Assembly: GCF_018459925.1 (NCBI RefSeq)
Contig: NZ_CP075371.1
Location: 2,480,001 to 2,544,000 of the forward strand
Origin: Nocardioides aquaticus
GTDB lineage: Bacteria; Actinomycetota; Actinomycetes; Propionibacteriales; Nocardioidaceae
Direction of reading: 5' to 3'
Length of the DNA stretch: 64,000 nt
The notes under the pieces are model-generated. The model ran no database searches, was not told the origin of the DNA, and worked only from the letters and a program-made list of their open reading frames with translations. Of this stretch, positions 34,736 through 43,517 are shown one piece after another; position 1 is the first letter of the stretch; every line of letters begins with the position of its first letter. The translations under genes and the position numbers were made by a program.

Positions 34736-35727
34736 CCGAGCCCGACCTCGTGACCGACGTCCTCGGCGAGCCGTGGACCGCGGAGACCATCGCCCTGACA
34801 CCCGACGACGAGGGCGAGGTGGTCGCCACCCTGGTCCACCACGCCGCCGCCGTACCGTCCGGGCGGGCGGTGCTCTACGTGCACGGGTTCACCGACTACT
34901 TCTTCCAGGCCGACTTCGCGGCCTGGTGGGTCGAGCGGGGCTACGACTTCTACGCCATCGACCTGCGCAAGTACGGGCGGTCGATCCGCCCGCACCAGAC
35001 CCCGAACTTCGTCTCGGACCTGCACACCTACGACGAGGAGCTGGACGCCGCCTGGGAGCGGATCACCGTCCGCGACGGCCACGACCGGGTGGTGCTGACG
35101 GCGCACTCGACCGGCGGCCTGATCGTCCCGTCGTGGGCCGACCGCCGACGGCCGGCCGCGCTGGCCGGGATGGTGCTGAACTCCCCCTGGCTCGACCTCC
35201 AGGGCAGCGCGCTGCTGCGCCTCGTCGGCCGCCCGGTGATCACCCAGCTCGGCCGGCTCAGCCCGCGCCGCCCGATCAGCCGCGAGGTCACCGGGTTGTA
35301 CGGCCGCAGCCTGCACCGCGACCACGGCGGGGAGTGGGACTACGACCTCACCTGGAAGCCCGACACCGGGGTCGTCGTGTACGCCGGCTGGCTGCGCGCG
35401 GTGCTGCGGGCGCACGGCCGGCTGCACCGCGGGCTGGATGTCCGCGCCCCCGTGCTGGTGCTGTCCTCGGACGCCTCGAGCAGCCCCCGGGGGCTGGACG
35501 ACGAGCGTCTGCACACCACCGACGTGGTCCTCGACGTGCACCAGATCCGTCGCTGGTCGAGCGCGCTGGGCAGCCACGTCACCTACGCCGCCGTGCCGGG
35601 CGCCCGGCACGACGTCGTGCTCTCGCGCGCCGAGCCGCGCGCGCGGGCGTACGACGAGATGGGTCGCTGGGCCGGCGCCTACCTGGACGACCCGGCCCCG
35701 GGGACACCGCGGGCTACCGACCAGTAG
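34732..35727 (+). CDS. Alpha/beta hydrolase (lysophospholipase/monoacylglycerol lipase-like)
   Basis: A 331-residue serine hydrolase. Oxyanion region VLYVHGFTDYFFQ, nucleophile elbow TAHSTGG, aspartate region VLVLSSDAS and catalytic histidine in PGARHDVVLS give a complete triad. The YVHGFTDYFF opening is like that of lysophospholipase-type hydrolases. No signal peptide. The ATG overlaps the stop of the phosphodiesterase gene (ATGA), so it is translated from the same message. It may remove acyl chains ahead of the phosphodiesterase. Confidence 0.87.
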   Translation: MTEPDLVTDVLGEPWTAETIALTPDDEGEVVATLVHHAAAVPSGRAVLYVHGFTDYFFQADFAAWWVERGYDFYAIDLRKYGRSIRPHQTPNFVSDLHTYDEELDAAWERITVRDGHDRVVLTAHSTGGLIVPSWADRRRPAALAGMVLNSPWLDLQGSALLRLVGRPVITQLGRLSPRRPISREVTGLYGRSLHRDHGGEWDYDLTWKPDTGVVVYAGWLRAVLRAHGRLHRGLDVRAPVLVLSSDASSSPRGLDDERLHTTDVVLDVHQIRRWSSALGSHVTYAAVPGARHDVVLSRAEPRARAYDEMGRWAGAYLDDPAPGTPRATDQ

Positions 35728-35736
35728 GGTCCGGCC

Positions 35737-36099
35737 ATGGACCTCGTCACCCCGCTCTCCCTGGGCCGCATCGCGATCGGCGCCCTCAGCCTCACCCGCC
35801 CCACCGTCGCCGCCGGGCTGCTCGGTGCCGACCCGGCCGACAACCCGCAGCTACCGTTCATGACCCGGCTGTTCGGGGTGCGCGAGATCGCGCTCGGCGC
35901 CGTCACGCTGCTGGCCGCCGGCACCGCCCGCCGCGACCTGGTGGCCGCCGGGGTGCTGGTCGACCTCGGCGACGCGATCGCCTCGGTCGTCTCCTACCGC
36001 ACCGGCGAGGTCAGCCCGCTCGGGGCGGCCCCGCTGCTGGCCGTCGCCCTCGGCGCCGCGGCCGCCGGCGCGATCGAGGTCAACGCCTCGCCGAGGTGA
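35737..36099 (+). CDS. Small integral membrane protein (DUF4267-like)
   Basis: A 120-residue protein with about four membrane helices (roughly 5-27, 48-63, 69-88 and 97-114). The opening LSLGRIAIGALSLTRP and LFGVREIALGAVTLL resemble DUF4267-type proteins; role unknown. ATG 35737 follows TAGGGT (35725-35730) by 6 bases; that box overlaps the stop codon of the preceding hydrolase gene. The last three residues and stop are read from the start of 22-bp array 4. Confidence 0.78.
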   Translation: MDLVTPLSLGRIAIGALSLTRPTVAAGLLGADPADNPQLPFMTRLFGVREIALGAVTLLAAGTARRDLVAAGVLVDLGDAIASVVSYRTGEVSPLGAAPLLAVALGAAAAGAIEVNASPR

Positions 36100-36158
36100 C
36101 GCTCGCGGCGGGTCGAGGTGACGCTCGCGGCGGGTCGAGATGACGGTTCCGGACACCT
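36093..36158 (+). repeat. 22-bp repeat array 4 (three units)
   Basis: Units at 36093, 36115 and 36137. The first two are identical (GAGGTGACGCTCGCGG plus CGGGTC); the third is GAGATGACGGTTCCGG plus ACACCT, identical to the third unit of arrays 1 and 2. The array starts on the stop codon of the preceding gene and follows its direction. Confidence 0.9.
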
Positions 36159-36179
36159 CGGTGGTCCGTACCAAGAGCA

Positions 36180-36225
36180 GTCGTGTGCCCCAGCACGGTC
36201 CCTGGACCGGCGACAGGCACACGAC
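36180..36225. repeat. Compound hairpin A (nested inverted repeats)
   Basis: Outer arms GTCGTGTGCC (36180-36189) and GGCACACGAC (36216-36225) pair perfectly; inside sits CGGTCC-CT-GGACCG (36196-36209). The region 36100-36345 holds no gene; it contains array 4 and hairpins A and B between two convergent genes. Possibly a bidirectional terminator, but larger and more elaborate than others in the window. Confidence 0.75.
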
Positions 36226-36258
36226 CCGTACGGCCGGCGCCCCGCACCACGCACGAGT

Positions 36259-36310
36259 CGGGTCGTGGGTCAGCTGACGCGCCCGAGCGCGTCCAACGAC
36301 CCACGACCCG
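36259..36310. repeat. Compound hairpin B (nested inverted repeats)
   Basis: Outer arms CGGGTCGTGGGTC (36259-36271) and 36298-36310 pair over 13 bases without mismatch; inside, GACGCGC-CCGA-GCGCGTC (36276-36293) forms a second perfect stem. Same two-storey plan as hairpin A, 34 bases away, and both left arms contain GTCGTG. Confidence 0.78.
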
Positions 36311-36345
36311 GCACAACCGGCCGGCGCTGGTCATGCCCGGACCGC

Positions 36346-37107
36346 TCAGCGCAGCAGCGCCACCAGCGCGACGACGCCGACCACCACGATGACCCCGCGG
36401 AGCACCGGCGCGGGCAGGCGACGTCCCACGGTGGAGCCGATCAGGCCGCCCACCACCGACCCGGCGCCGATCAGCGCGACGACGAGCCAGTCGAGGTCGG
36501 CCACGAAGACGAACAGCACCCCGGCGACCGAGTTCACCCCGGCCGCGAGCACGTTCTTGACCGCGTTCAACCGCTGGAGCGGCTCGGGCACCCCGATCCC
36601 GAGCACGCCCATCAGCAGCACGCCCTGGGCGGCCCCGAAGTAGCCGCCGTAGACCCCGGTCAGGCCGACCAGCGGCCACACCCACCCGGCGTCGCGCGCC
36701 TCGGCGGACTCACGCGCCTCCCGCCGGGCCGCGACACGACGTGACAGCGCCGGCTGCACGACCACCAGCAGCACGCCCAGGCCGATCAGCACCGGCACGA
36801 TCGTCTCGAAGGCCGAGGACGGCAGGGTCAGCAGCAGCACGGCGCCGACGGCCCCGCCGACCACGGAGGCCACCAGCAGCCGCAGCACCCGGGTCGACTG
36901 CCCGCGCAGCTCGCGCCGGTAGCCCCACGCCCCGGTCAGCGACCCCGGCACGAGCCCGAGGTTGTTCGAGACGTTGGCGGTCACCGGGGGCACGCCCAGC
37001 GCGAGCAGCGTCGGGAAGGTGATCAGCGTGCCGGAGCCGACGATCGTGTTGATGGTGCCGGCCCCGACACCGGCGAGCGCGATGAGGACGGCCTCCCACA
37101 CCGTCAC
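36346..37107 (-). CDS. Sulfite exporter TauE/SafE (TSUP) family transporter
   Basis: A 253-residue membrane protein with about eight helices in two halves. TSUP marks: GAGTINTIVGSGTLITFPTLLALG at the N-terminus and the internally related GVYGGYFGAAQGVLLMGVLGIG. The family exports small sulfur or carbon anions (sulfite, sulfoacetate, others); the substrate is unknown. GTG 37107 is chosen because the longer frame overlaps the end of the SPFH gene and begins with a non-hydrophobic stretch. It starts 7 bases after the SPFH stop, so they may share a message. Confidence 0.9.
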   Translation of the reverse strand: MTVWEAVLIALAGVGAGTINTIVGSGTLITFPTLLALGVPPVTANVSNNLGLVPGSLTGAWGYRRELRGQSTRVLRLLVASVVGGAVGAVLLLTLPSSAFETIVPVLIGLGVLLVVVQPALSRRVAARREARESAEARDAGWVWPLVGLTGVYGGYFGAAQGVLLMGVLGIGVPEPLQRLNAVKNVLAAGVNSVAGVLFVFVADLDWLVVALIGAGSVVGGLIGSTVGRRLPAPVLRGVIVVVGVVALVALLR

Positions 37108-37114
37108 CGGCGGG

Positions 37115-38245
37115 TCAGGGCTGGGACGGGGGCGGTACGGCTCCCGTGTCGCCGCCGGGCTCGTCCCCTGTCCCGCTCTGGGCCTTGCGGGCACGGCCCG
37201 GGTTGGCGGCCTCCTCGGCCTCCCGGATCGCGGCCTGGACGGCGTCGTTGGCCGCCTTCTTGCTGGCGTCGACGGACGGCACCTCGGGCGAGGTGGAGCC
37301 CATGTCGACGCGGGTGCGCGGGCCGGGCAGGTCCTTCGGGATGCCCGACATCTCCGACATCGTCGAGCCCAGGCCCTCGAGGGCGCGGCCGATCTCGCTC
37401 GGCACGATCCAGACCTTGTTGGCGTCGCCCTCGGCGATCTTCGGCATCATCTGGAGGTACTGGTAGGCCAGCAGCGACTGGTCGGGCTGGCCGTCGTGGA
37501 TGGCCTGGAAGACGGTCTGGATCGCCTGGCCCTCACCCTGGGCCTTGAGGATCTGCGACTCCCGGTCGGCCTGGGCACGCAGGATCGCCGACTCCCGGTC
37601 GCCCTCGGCGGTGAGGATCGCGGACTGCTTCATGCCCTCGGCCGACAGGATGGCGGACTGCCGCTGGCCCTCGGCGGTGAGGATCGCGGCGCGCTTGTCG
37701 CGGTCCGCACGCATCTGCTTCTCCATCGAGTCCTTGATCGACGGCGGCGGGTCGATGCCCTTGAGCTCCACCCGGTTCACCCGGATGCCCCACTTGCCGG
37801 TCGCCTCGTCGAGCACGCCGCGCAGGCGGGTGTTGATCTCGTCACGGCTGGTCAGCGTCTCCTCGAGGTCCATCCCACCGACGATGTTGCGCAGCGAGGT
37901 CATCGTCAGCTGCTCGACGGCCTGGATGTAGTTCGCGATCTCGTAGGTCGCCGCGACCGGGTCGGTGACCTGGAAGTAGATGACGGTGTCGATGGAGACC
38001 ACCAGGTTGTCCTCGGTGATCACCGGCTGCGGCGGGAACGAGACGACCTGCTCGCGCAGGTCGATGCGGTAGCGGACGTTGTCGATGAACGGGACGATGA
38101 TCTTCAGCCCGGCGTCCAGCGTCTGCTGGTACTTGCCGAACCGCTCGACGATGCCGGCGCGGGCCTGCGGCACGATCTGCACCGTCTTGGCCAGCAGGAC
38201 GACGACGAACGCCAGCAGGATCGCCAGTGCGATGAGCACGGCCAT
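37115..38245 (-). CDS. SPFH domain / stomatin-like protein
   Basis: A 376-residue membrane scaffold protein. An N-terminal membrane helix (3-21) is followed by the band-7/SPFH domain (QIVPQARAGIVERFGKYQQTL to about 190), a coiled coil with the repeat AEGxRQSAIL/AEGxxxSAIL (about 193-235), and a disordered Pro/Gly-rich tail. Such proteins oligomerise into membrane rings and organise lipid microdomains or proteases. Its partner, the NfeD-like protein, is encoded just upstream in the same direction; the pair is widely conserved. Confidence 0.93.
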   Translation of the reverse strand: MAVLIALAILLAFVVVLLAKTVQIVPQARAGIVERFGKYQQTLDAGLKIIVPFIDNVRYRIDLREQVVSFPPQPVITEDNLVVSIDTVIYFQVTDPVAATYEIANYIQAVEQLTMTSLRNIVGGMDLEETLTSRDEINTRLRGVLDEATGKWGIRVNRVELKGIDPPPSIKDSMEKQMRADRDKRAAILTAEGQRQSAILSAEGMKQSAILTAEGDRESAILRAQADRESQILKAQGEGQAIQTVFQAIHDGQPDQSLLAYQYLQMMPKIAEGDANKVWIVPSEIGRALEGLGSTMSEMSGIPKDLPGPRTRVDMGSTSPEVPSVDASKKAANDAVQAAIREAEEAANPGRARKAQSGTGDEPGGDTGAVPPPSQP

Positions 38246-38342
38246 GCGGTTCTCCTCAGGTTGTCCCGCCGTGGCGGGGGTCCGACGGCCTCGCGGGGTC
38301 CGGGCCAGGCGTGGGGGTCAGGGCGTGGGGTCAGGCCTGGGG

Positions 38343-38804
38343 TCAGGCCTCGAGCGTGGGGACGGGGTGGACGTACGCGGTCGCGCCGCGGATCTCGAAC
38401 ACCTCGACGGTCTCGCCGGCGGCGATGGTCAGGTGCTCGTCGTACGGCGCGGCCGACCACTCCTCGCCGCCCAGCCGCACCCGGCCGGCGGTCAGCCCGG
38501 TGACGGCCACCGTGACGGTGCCGCGGCTGCCGACCAGCTTGCCGTGGCCGAGGCTGAGCTCGGGTCCGCTCTTCAGGTGCCGCAGCACCGGCGGACGCAC
38601 GAGCGCGAGCATGCCGACGGCGGTGATCGCGGCGATCACGACCTGCAGCACGACCGGGCCGCCGGCGAGCGCCACGACCAGCCCGCCCCCGGCGCCGACG
38701 GCGAGCATCACCAGCACGAAGTCCAGGCTGAGCATCTCGGCCGCGCCCAGCGCGACGGTGAGGCCGAGCCACACCGTCCACGCGTTCTCCGAGAGCCAGT
38801 CCAT
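38343..38804 (-). CDS. NfeD-like membrane protein
   Basis: A 153-residue NfeD short-form protein: membrane helices at about 11-29, 31-48 and 52-70, then the OB-fold C-terminal domain (LVGSRGTVTVAVTGLTAGRVRLGGEEW...VEVFEIRGATAYV). It acts with SPFH proteins in membrane quality control. ATG 38804 follows TAGGAT (38816-38811) by 6 bases. The 97 bases between this gene and the SPFH gene contain an imperfect tandem repeat of a CCTGGGGTCAGG-type unit and no promoter I can identify. Confidence 0.9.
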   Translation of the reverse strand: MDWLSENAWTVWLGLTVALGAAEMLSLDFVLVMLAVGAGGGLVVALAGGPVVLQVVIAAITAVGMLALVRPPVLRHLKSGPELSLGHGKLVGSRGTVTVAVTGLTAGRVRLGGEEWSAAPYDEHLTIAAGETVEVFEIRGATAYVHPVPTLEA

Positions 38805-38850
38805 GACTCGATCCTATCCGGGTCGCGAAGCCACGTCCGGGACCTTGTGC

Positions 38851-39645
<795 letters not shown>

Positions 39646-39713
39646 GCCGCAACCCTATCGATCGCCGGAGGCCCGCGGTGACCGCCCGGGCGGCGGGCGT
39701 AGCGTCGGGCGCC

Positions 39714-40460
39714 GTGACCGACCCCTCCGTGCTCGCGGCCCCCGTCTCCCTGCGCCTGGCGTGGTGGGGCACGTCCTGGCTGCGGGGGGCCGTGGTGCCG
39801 GACCTGGTGCTGGACGCCGTGATCGGCGACGAGGCCACCCACGCCGTCGCGGGCCTCGACGAGGGCGGGCCGACCGAGACCCTGCTGGGCGGCCTGGCCC
39901 GGCTGCGCGCCGCCGGTGCCACCGGGCTCGGCCTGGCCCTGCCCCGCGAGGGCGACCCCCTCGGGCTGGGCGGGCCGGCCGGCTTCAACGCCGCGGCGAT
40001 CGAGGCCGGCGAGGCCGTGGTGGTCGCCGGCGCCGGGGTCGGCCTCGTGCCGGGCGCCACCGGCGCCGCGACGACCTGGGTGGTGCACCCGGCCGGGCGA
40101 CGCCAGCTCCCGGACGTCGGCGAGGCCGACCGCGGGCTGCGCGCCGCCCTGATCGAGACCGCGACGTCCCTGGCCGCCCTCGACGTGGCGCGCTGGCGCC
40201 CGGAGGTCGCCGACCGGCTGATGGACCTGCGCCACGGTCCCCGCCTCACCGGCCCGGACGGGGTGCCGGCGCGCTGCGTCGAGCTGGCCGCCCGGGGCGT
40301 GCAGGCCGTCGACATCGTCGACCTGGCGCTGGAGGACCACGGCGGGGCGGTGTCGGCGGCCGAGATCCTCGTGCGCGAGGAGGCCCTGCGCCCGCTGGAG
40401 CGGGCCGGGCGGCGGGCGCTGGTGGCGGCGGGCTCACCCGAGGTCTGGCCGCCGGCCTGA
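39714..40460 (+). CDS. Conserved hypothetical protein, actinobacterial type
   Basis: A 248-residue protein I cannot assign. It is rich in Ala, Gly and Leu, without clear membrane helices, with SLRLAWWGTSWLRG at the start, a central GFNAAAIEAGEAVVVAGAG stretch, and VELAARGVQAVDIVDLALEDHGGAVSAA towards the end. GTG 39714 follows TAGCGT (39700-39705) by 8 bases; an upstream in-frame start at 39678 is less likely for that reason. It is convergent with the SnoaL-like gene and overlaps it by 27 bases. Confidence 0.75.
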   Translation: MTDPSVLAAPVSLRLAWWGTSWLRGAVVPDLVLDAVIGDEATHAVAGLDEGGPTETLLGGLARLRAAGATGLGLALPREGDPLGLGGPAGFNAAAIEAGEAVVVAGAGVGLVPGATGAATTWVVHPAGRRQLPDVGEADRGLRAALIETATSLAALDVARWRPEVADRLMDLRHGPRLTGPDGVPARCVELAARGVQAVDIVDLALEDHGGAVSAAEILVREEALRPLERAGRRALVAAGSPEVWPPA

Positions 40461-40814
40461 CCCCGGCTGGACGCCGACCTCGGCCCACACCTCGACCAGG
40501 TCGACCAGCCGGCCTCCCAGCACCGAGGCCAGCACCACGACGGCGTGCGTCTCGGCACCGTCGGAGACCCGGGCGCGCAGCACCGCCCGGCCCCCTCCGT
40601 CGACCACCTCCTGGGGCTCGAAGCGCCACCGGCCCGGGTAGTCGCGGTTCAGCGCGACGTACGCCGTCGCGTCCAGCTCCTCCCCGGTGTGCTCGTAGCG
40701 GACGACCGCGTCGTCGGCCAGCAGCGCCCGCAGCACCGACCAGTCCTCGTCGTCGACGGCGGCGGCGAGGCGGGTGAGCAGCTGGGCGGCGGAGGGCTCC
40801 GGGGCGGCGGTCAT
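40434..40814 (-). CDS. Nuclear transport factor 2-like (SnoaL/DUF4440-type) protein
   Basis: A 126-residue cone-fold protein: N-terminal helix AAQLLTRLAAAVDDEDWSVLRALLADDAVVRYEHTGEEL followed by beta strands (GRWRFEPQEVVDGGGRAVLRARV, ETHAVVVLASVLGGRLVDLVEVW). Ligand or reaction unknown. Its 3' end overlaps the convergent gene by 27 bases. Separated by 57 bases from the divergent serB. Confidence 0.82.
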   Translation of the reverse strand: MTAAPEPSAAQLLTRLAAAVDDEDWSVLRALLADDAVVRYEHTGEELDATAYVALNRDYPGRWRFEPQEVVDGGGRAVLRARVSDGAETHAVVVLASVLGGRLVDLVEVWAEVGVQPGSGRRPDLG

Positions 40815-40871
40815 CGCACCATCGTGGACCGCGCCGCCGACACCCGGCCGTCGCGACTAGCCTGACCTGCG

Positions 40872-42083
40872 ATGACGGCCCCCTCCGCGACCCTGCTCAT
40901 CACCCTGACCGGCACCGACCGGCCCGGCGTGACCTCCACCCTGCTCGGCACCCTGGCCCACGCCGGGGTCGAGGTGATCGACGTCGAGCAGATCGTGCTG
41001 CGCCAGCGGCTGGTGCTCGGGGTCCTGGTCTCCGTGCCGTCCGACACCACCCGCCTGGTGGCGGAGGTCGAGTCCACCGCGGCCGAGCTGGGCATGCAGG
41101 TCGAGCTCAGCCGCGGCACCGGCGACAACCGCTCCCGGCCGCAGGGCCGCAGCCACGTCACGGTGATCGGCGACCCGCTCACCGCCGTCGCCCTGTCCGC
41201 CATCACCGGACGGGTCGCGGCCACCGGCGCCAACATCGACCGGATCGAGCGGATGGCGCGCTACCCCGTGACCGCCATCGACCTGCACGTCTCCGGCGCC
41301 GACCCCGTCGAGCTGCGCGCCGCCCTGGCCACCGAGGCGGCCGCCCAGGGCGTCGACGTCGCGGTGCAGCCCACCAACCTGCTGCGCCACGGCATGCGGC
41401 TGATCGTGATGGACGTCGACTCCACCCTGATCCAGGGCGAGGTGATCGAGATGATCGCGGCGCACGCCGGCTGCGAGGACCAGGTCCGCGAGGTCACCGA
41501 GCGCGCCATGGCCGGCGAGCTCGACTTCGAGGAGTCCCTGCGCGAACGGGTCGCCCTGCTGGAGGGCGTGCCGGAGAGCGCGCTCGACGAGGTCTACGAC
41601 GGGATCGTGCTGGCCCCCGGCGCGCGCACGATGGTGCGGACCCTGAAGCGGCTGGGCTACCGGTTCGCGATCGTCTCCGGCGGCTTCACCCAGGTCACCG
41701 ACCGCCTGGCCGACGACCTCGGCGTCCACTTCGCGCGCGCCAACGAGCTCGAGGTCGTCGACGGACGGCTGACCGGGCGGATCCTCGGCGACGTGGTCGA
41801 CCGGGCCGGCAAGGCGCGGGCGCTGGAGGAGTTCGCCGAGGCCGTCGGCATCGACGTCGCCTCCACGATCGCGATCGGGGACGGCGCCAACGACCTCGAC
41901 ATGCTGGCCGCGGCCGGGCTCGGGATCGCCTACAACGCCAAGCCGCGGGTGCGCGAGGCCGCGGACGCCTCGGTCAACGTGCCCTACCTCGACACGATCC
42001 TCTACCTGCTCGGCATCTCGCGCGAGGAGATCGAGGCCGCCGACGCGGCCGCGGGCGTGGTCACGCCCGCTCCCCCGGTCTGA
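40872..42083 (+). CDS. serB: Phosphoserine phosphatase SerB with two N-terminal ACT domains
   Basis: Last step of serine biosynthesis. Residues 1-80 and 95-170 are ACT domains (LLITLTGTDRPGVTSTLL and VTVIGDPLTAVALSAITG), allowing serine feedback; residues 175-390 are the HAD phosphatase with D181-x-D183-S-T (MDVDSTLIQGE), SGGFTQV, a lysine in RAGKARALEE and GDGANDLDML. The two-ACT form is that of the mycobacterial SerB2. ATG 40872 lies 8 bases after TAGCCT (40858-40863). Confidence 0.95.
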   Translation: MTAPSATLLITLTGTDRPGVTSTLLGTLAHAGVEVIDVEQIVLRQRLVLGVLVSVPSDTTRLVAEVESTAAELGMQVELSRGTGDNRSRPQGRSHVTVIGDPLTAVALSAITGRVAATGANIDRIERMARYPVTAIDLHVSGADPVELRAALATEAAAQGVDVAVQPTNLLRHGMRLIVMDVDSTLIQGEVIEMIAAHAGCEDQVREVTERAMAGELDFEESLRERVALLEGVPESALDEVYDGIVLAPGARTMVRTLKRLGYRFAIVSGGFTQVTDRLADDLGVHFARANELEVVDGRLTGRILGDVVDRAGKARALEEFAEAVGIDVASTIAIGDGANDLDMLAAAGLGIAYNAKPRVREAADASVNVPYLDTILYLLGISREEIEAADAAAGVVTPAPPV

Positions 42084-42104
42084 CCCGCCCCGGCCGGGAC
42101 GGCC

Positions 42105-42914
42105 TCACCCGACGAGGACGACCCGCTCCCCGAATCCCGGTCGCAGCACCCGCACGCCCGGCGCGCGCCGGCCCATCGCCTCCGCGAACCGTGGGCCCGG
42201 CTCGACGAAGAACCGACGGTGCCGCGCGGGCAGCACCGCGCGCAGCCCGACCGGCCAGAAGGTGCCGTGGTGCACGCCCAGCGCGGCCGCGGCCTCCACC
42301 GCGGCGACGGCCGACGCGGCCTGGTCGGGGTCGAGGTGCGCCGCACCCAGGGTGGGGCCCCAGCCCCCGATCGGCACCAGCGCCAGGTCGACGGGCGCCA
42401 CCTCGCCCAGGTCCACCCCGCTGCCGGTGTCACCGGGGTACCACGCGCTCACCCCGTCGACGGCGAGCCGGAAGCCGATCGCCGGCGGCGCCGGGCGGCC
42501 CCGCGTGCGCCGCCCGCGCCACGGGTCGCGGGTGCCGGGGTGGTCGGCCGCGTGCACCGCGAGCCGCACGCCCGCCACCTCGACCACGTCCCCGGGCGCC
42601 ACCTCGACCAGCTCGCGTCCGCCGAGCAGTGCGGAGGTCCAGCGCCCGGCGCCGTCGCGCACCCCCCGGGGCGCGACCACGGGCACAGCCGGGTCGAGCC
42701 GGCGCAGCGAGCGGTGGTGCAGGTGGTCGTGGTGCAGGTGCGAGAGCAGGACGACGTCGGCGTCCCGCGCGCGGGCGGCCGGCAGCGGACCGGCGCGCCG
42801 CAGGTGGAGCAGGGAGCGGGTCAGCACGGGGTCGGTGAGCACGCGGACCCCGCCGAGCTCGACCGTGGTCGTCGCGTGGCCCCACCAGGTGACGGCGAGG
42901 GCGGCGTCAGCCAC
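42105..42914 (-). CDS. Metallo-beta-lactamase fold hydrolase (UlaG-like)
   Basis: A 269-residue MBL-fold protein. The metal motif is LLSHLHHDHLHH near residue 58-69 and further ligands in DHPGT and YPGDTG, with a late LGVHHGTFWP. The fold type is that of UlaG/NAPE-PLD-like hydrolases. GTG 42914 overlaps the stop of the SixA-like gene upstream, so it is translated with it. Substrate unknown. Confidence 0.86.
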   Translation of the reverse strand: MADAALAVTWWGHATTTVELGGVRVLTDPVLTRSLLHLRRAGPLPAARARDADVVLLSHLHHDHLHHRSLRRLDPAVPVVAPRGVRDGAGRWTSALLGGRELVEVAPGDVVEVAGVRLAVHAADHPGTRDPWRGRRTRGRPAPPAIGFRLAVDGVSAWYPGDTGSGVDLGEVAPVDLALVPIGGWGPTLGAAHLDPDQAASAVAAVEAAAALGVHHGTFWPVGLRAVLPARHRRFFVEPGPRFAEAMGRRAPGVRVLRPGFGERVVLVG

Positions 42915-43436
42915 GCGCGACGTGGAACGCCTCGAGCCGGGCGCCCCCCGCGCCGAGGTCGGCCCAGGACCCGCCGACGGCGAAGACGGCGGCCGCGGCG
43001 GTCGGGTAGCCCCGCGCGAGCATCTCCGAGGTCGCCCCGTCGTCCCCCTCCCCGTCGTCGAGCAGGTGCGCGAGGTAGGCCATCGTCGGGTTGTGGCCGA
43101 CCACGAGCAGGGTCGAGACCTCCTCGGACGTCTCCCGGACCAGGTCGAGCGCCGCCTCCGGGCCGGCGGAGTACAGGCCGGCGTCGTGGGTCACCCCGCC
43201 CTCCCAGCCCGCGGCGGCGGCCAGGGCGTCGTACGTCTGCCGCGTGCGCAGCGCCGCCGAGACCAGCGCGGCCCCGCGGGGGGCGCGACCTGCAGGCCCA
43301 GGCCGGCCAACCAGGTGCCCGCGGCGGCGGCGTCGGTGCGACCACGCGCCGACAGCGGCCGCTCTGCGTCGGTGGCGGCGGAGGGCTCGGCCTGCGCGTG
43401 GCGCAGGACGACGAGACGGCGGAGGCTCGCGTTCAC
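42907..43436 (-). pseudogene. SixA-like histidine phosphatase, interrupted by a one-base frameshift (probable sequencing error)
   Basis: N-terminal part MNASLRRLVVLRHAQAEPSA (phosphohistidine in RHAQ) to GLGLQVAPP is read from GTG 43436; the rest (RGAALVSAALRTRQTYDAL, TLLVVGHNPTMAYLAHLLD) continues in another frame to the stop at 42907. The break is at the G-run near 43278-43283: six G, where seven would join APP directly to RGAAL. With the base restored the protein is 176 residues and has both catalytic histidines. SixA-type proteins dephosphorylate phosphohistidine. The stop overlaps the next gene. Confidence 0.85.
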
Positions 43437-43517
43437 CCGGCCAGCCTCCCAGCCTCCCGCCCGTCACCCAAACGACCGGGCCCGGCCGCGTCCGCGCCAT
43501 GCCCTAGCGTTGCGCCC

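Noticed and set aside
38301..38342. Regulatory repeat between NfeD and SPFH genes
   Set aside because: The CCTGGGGTCAGG-like copies are imperfect and look like simple GC-rich slippage; no dyad or promoter was found.
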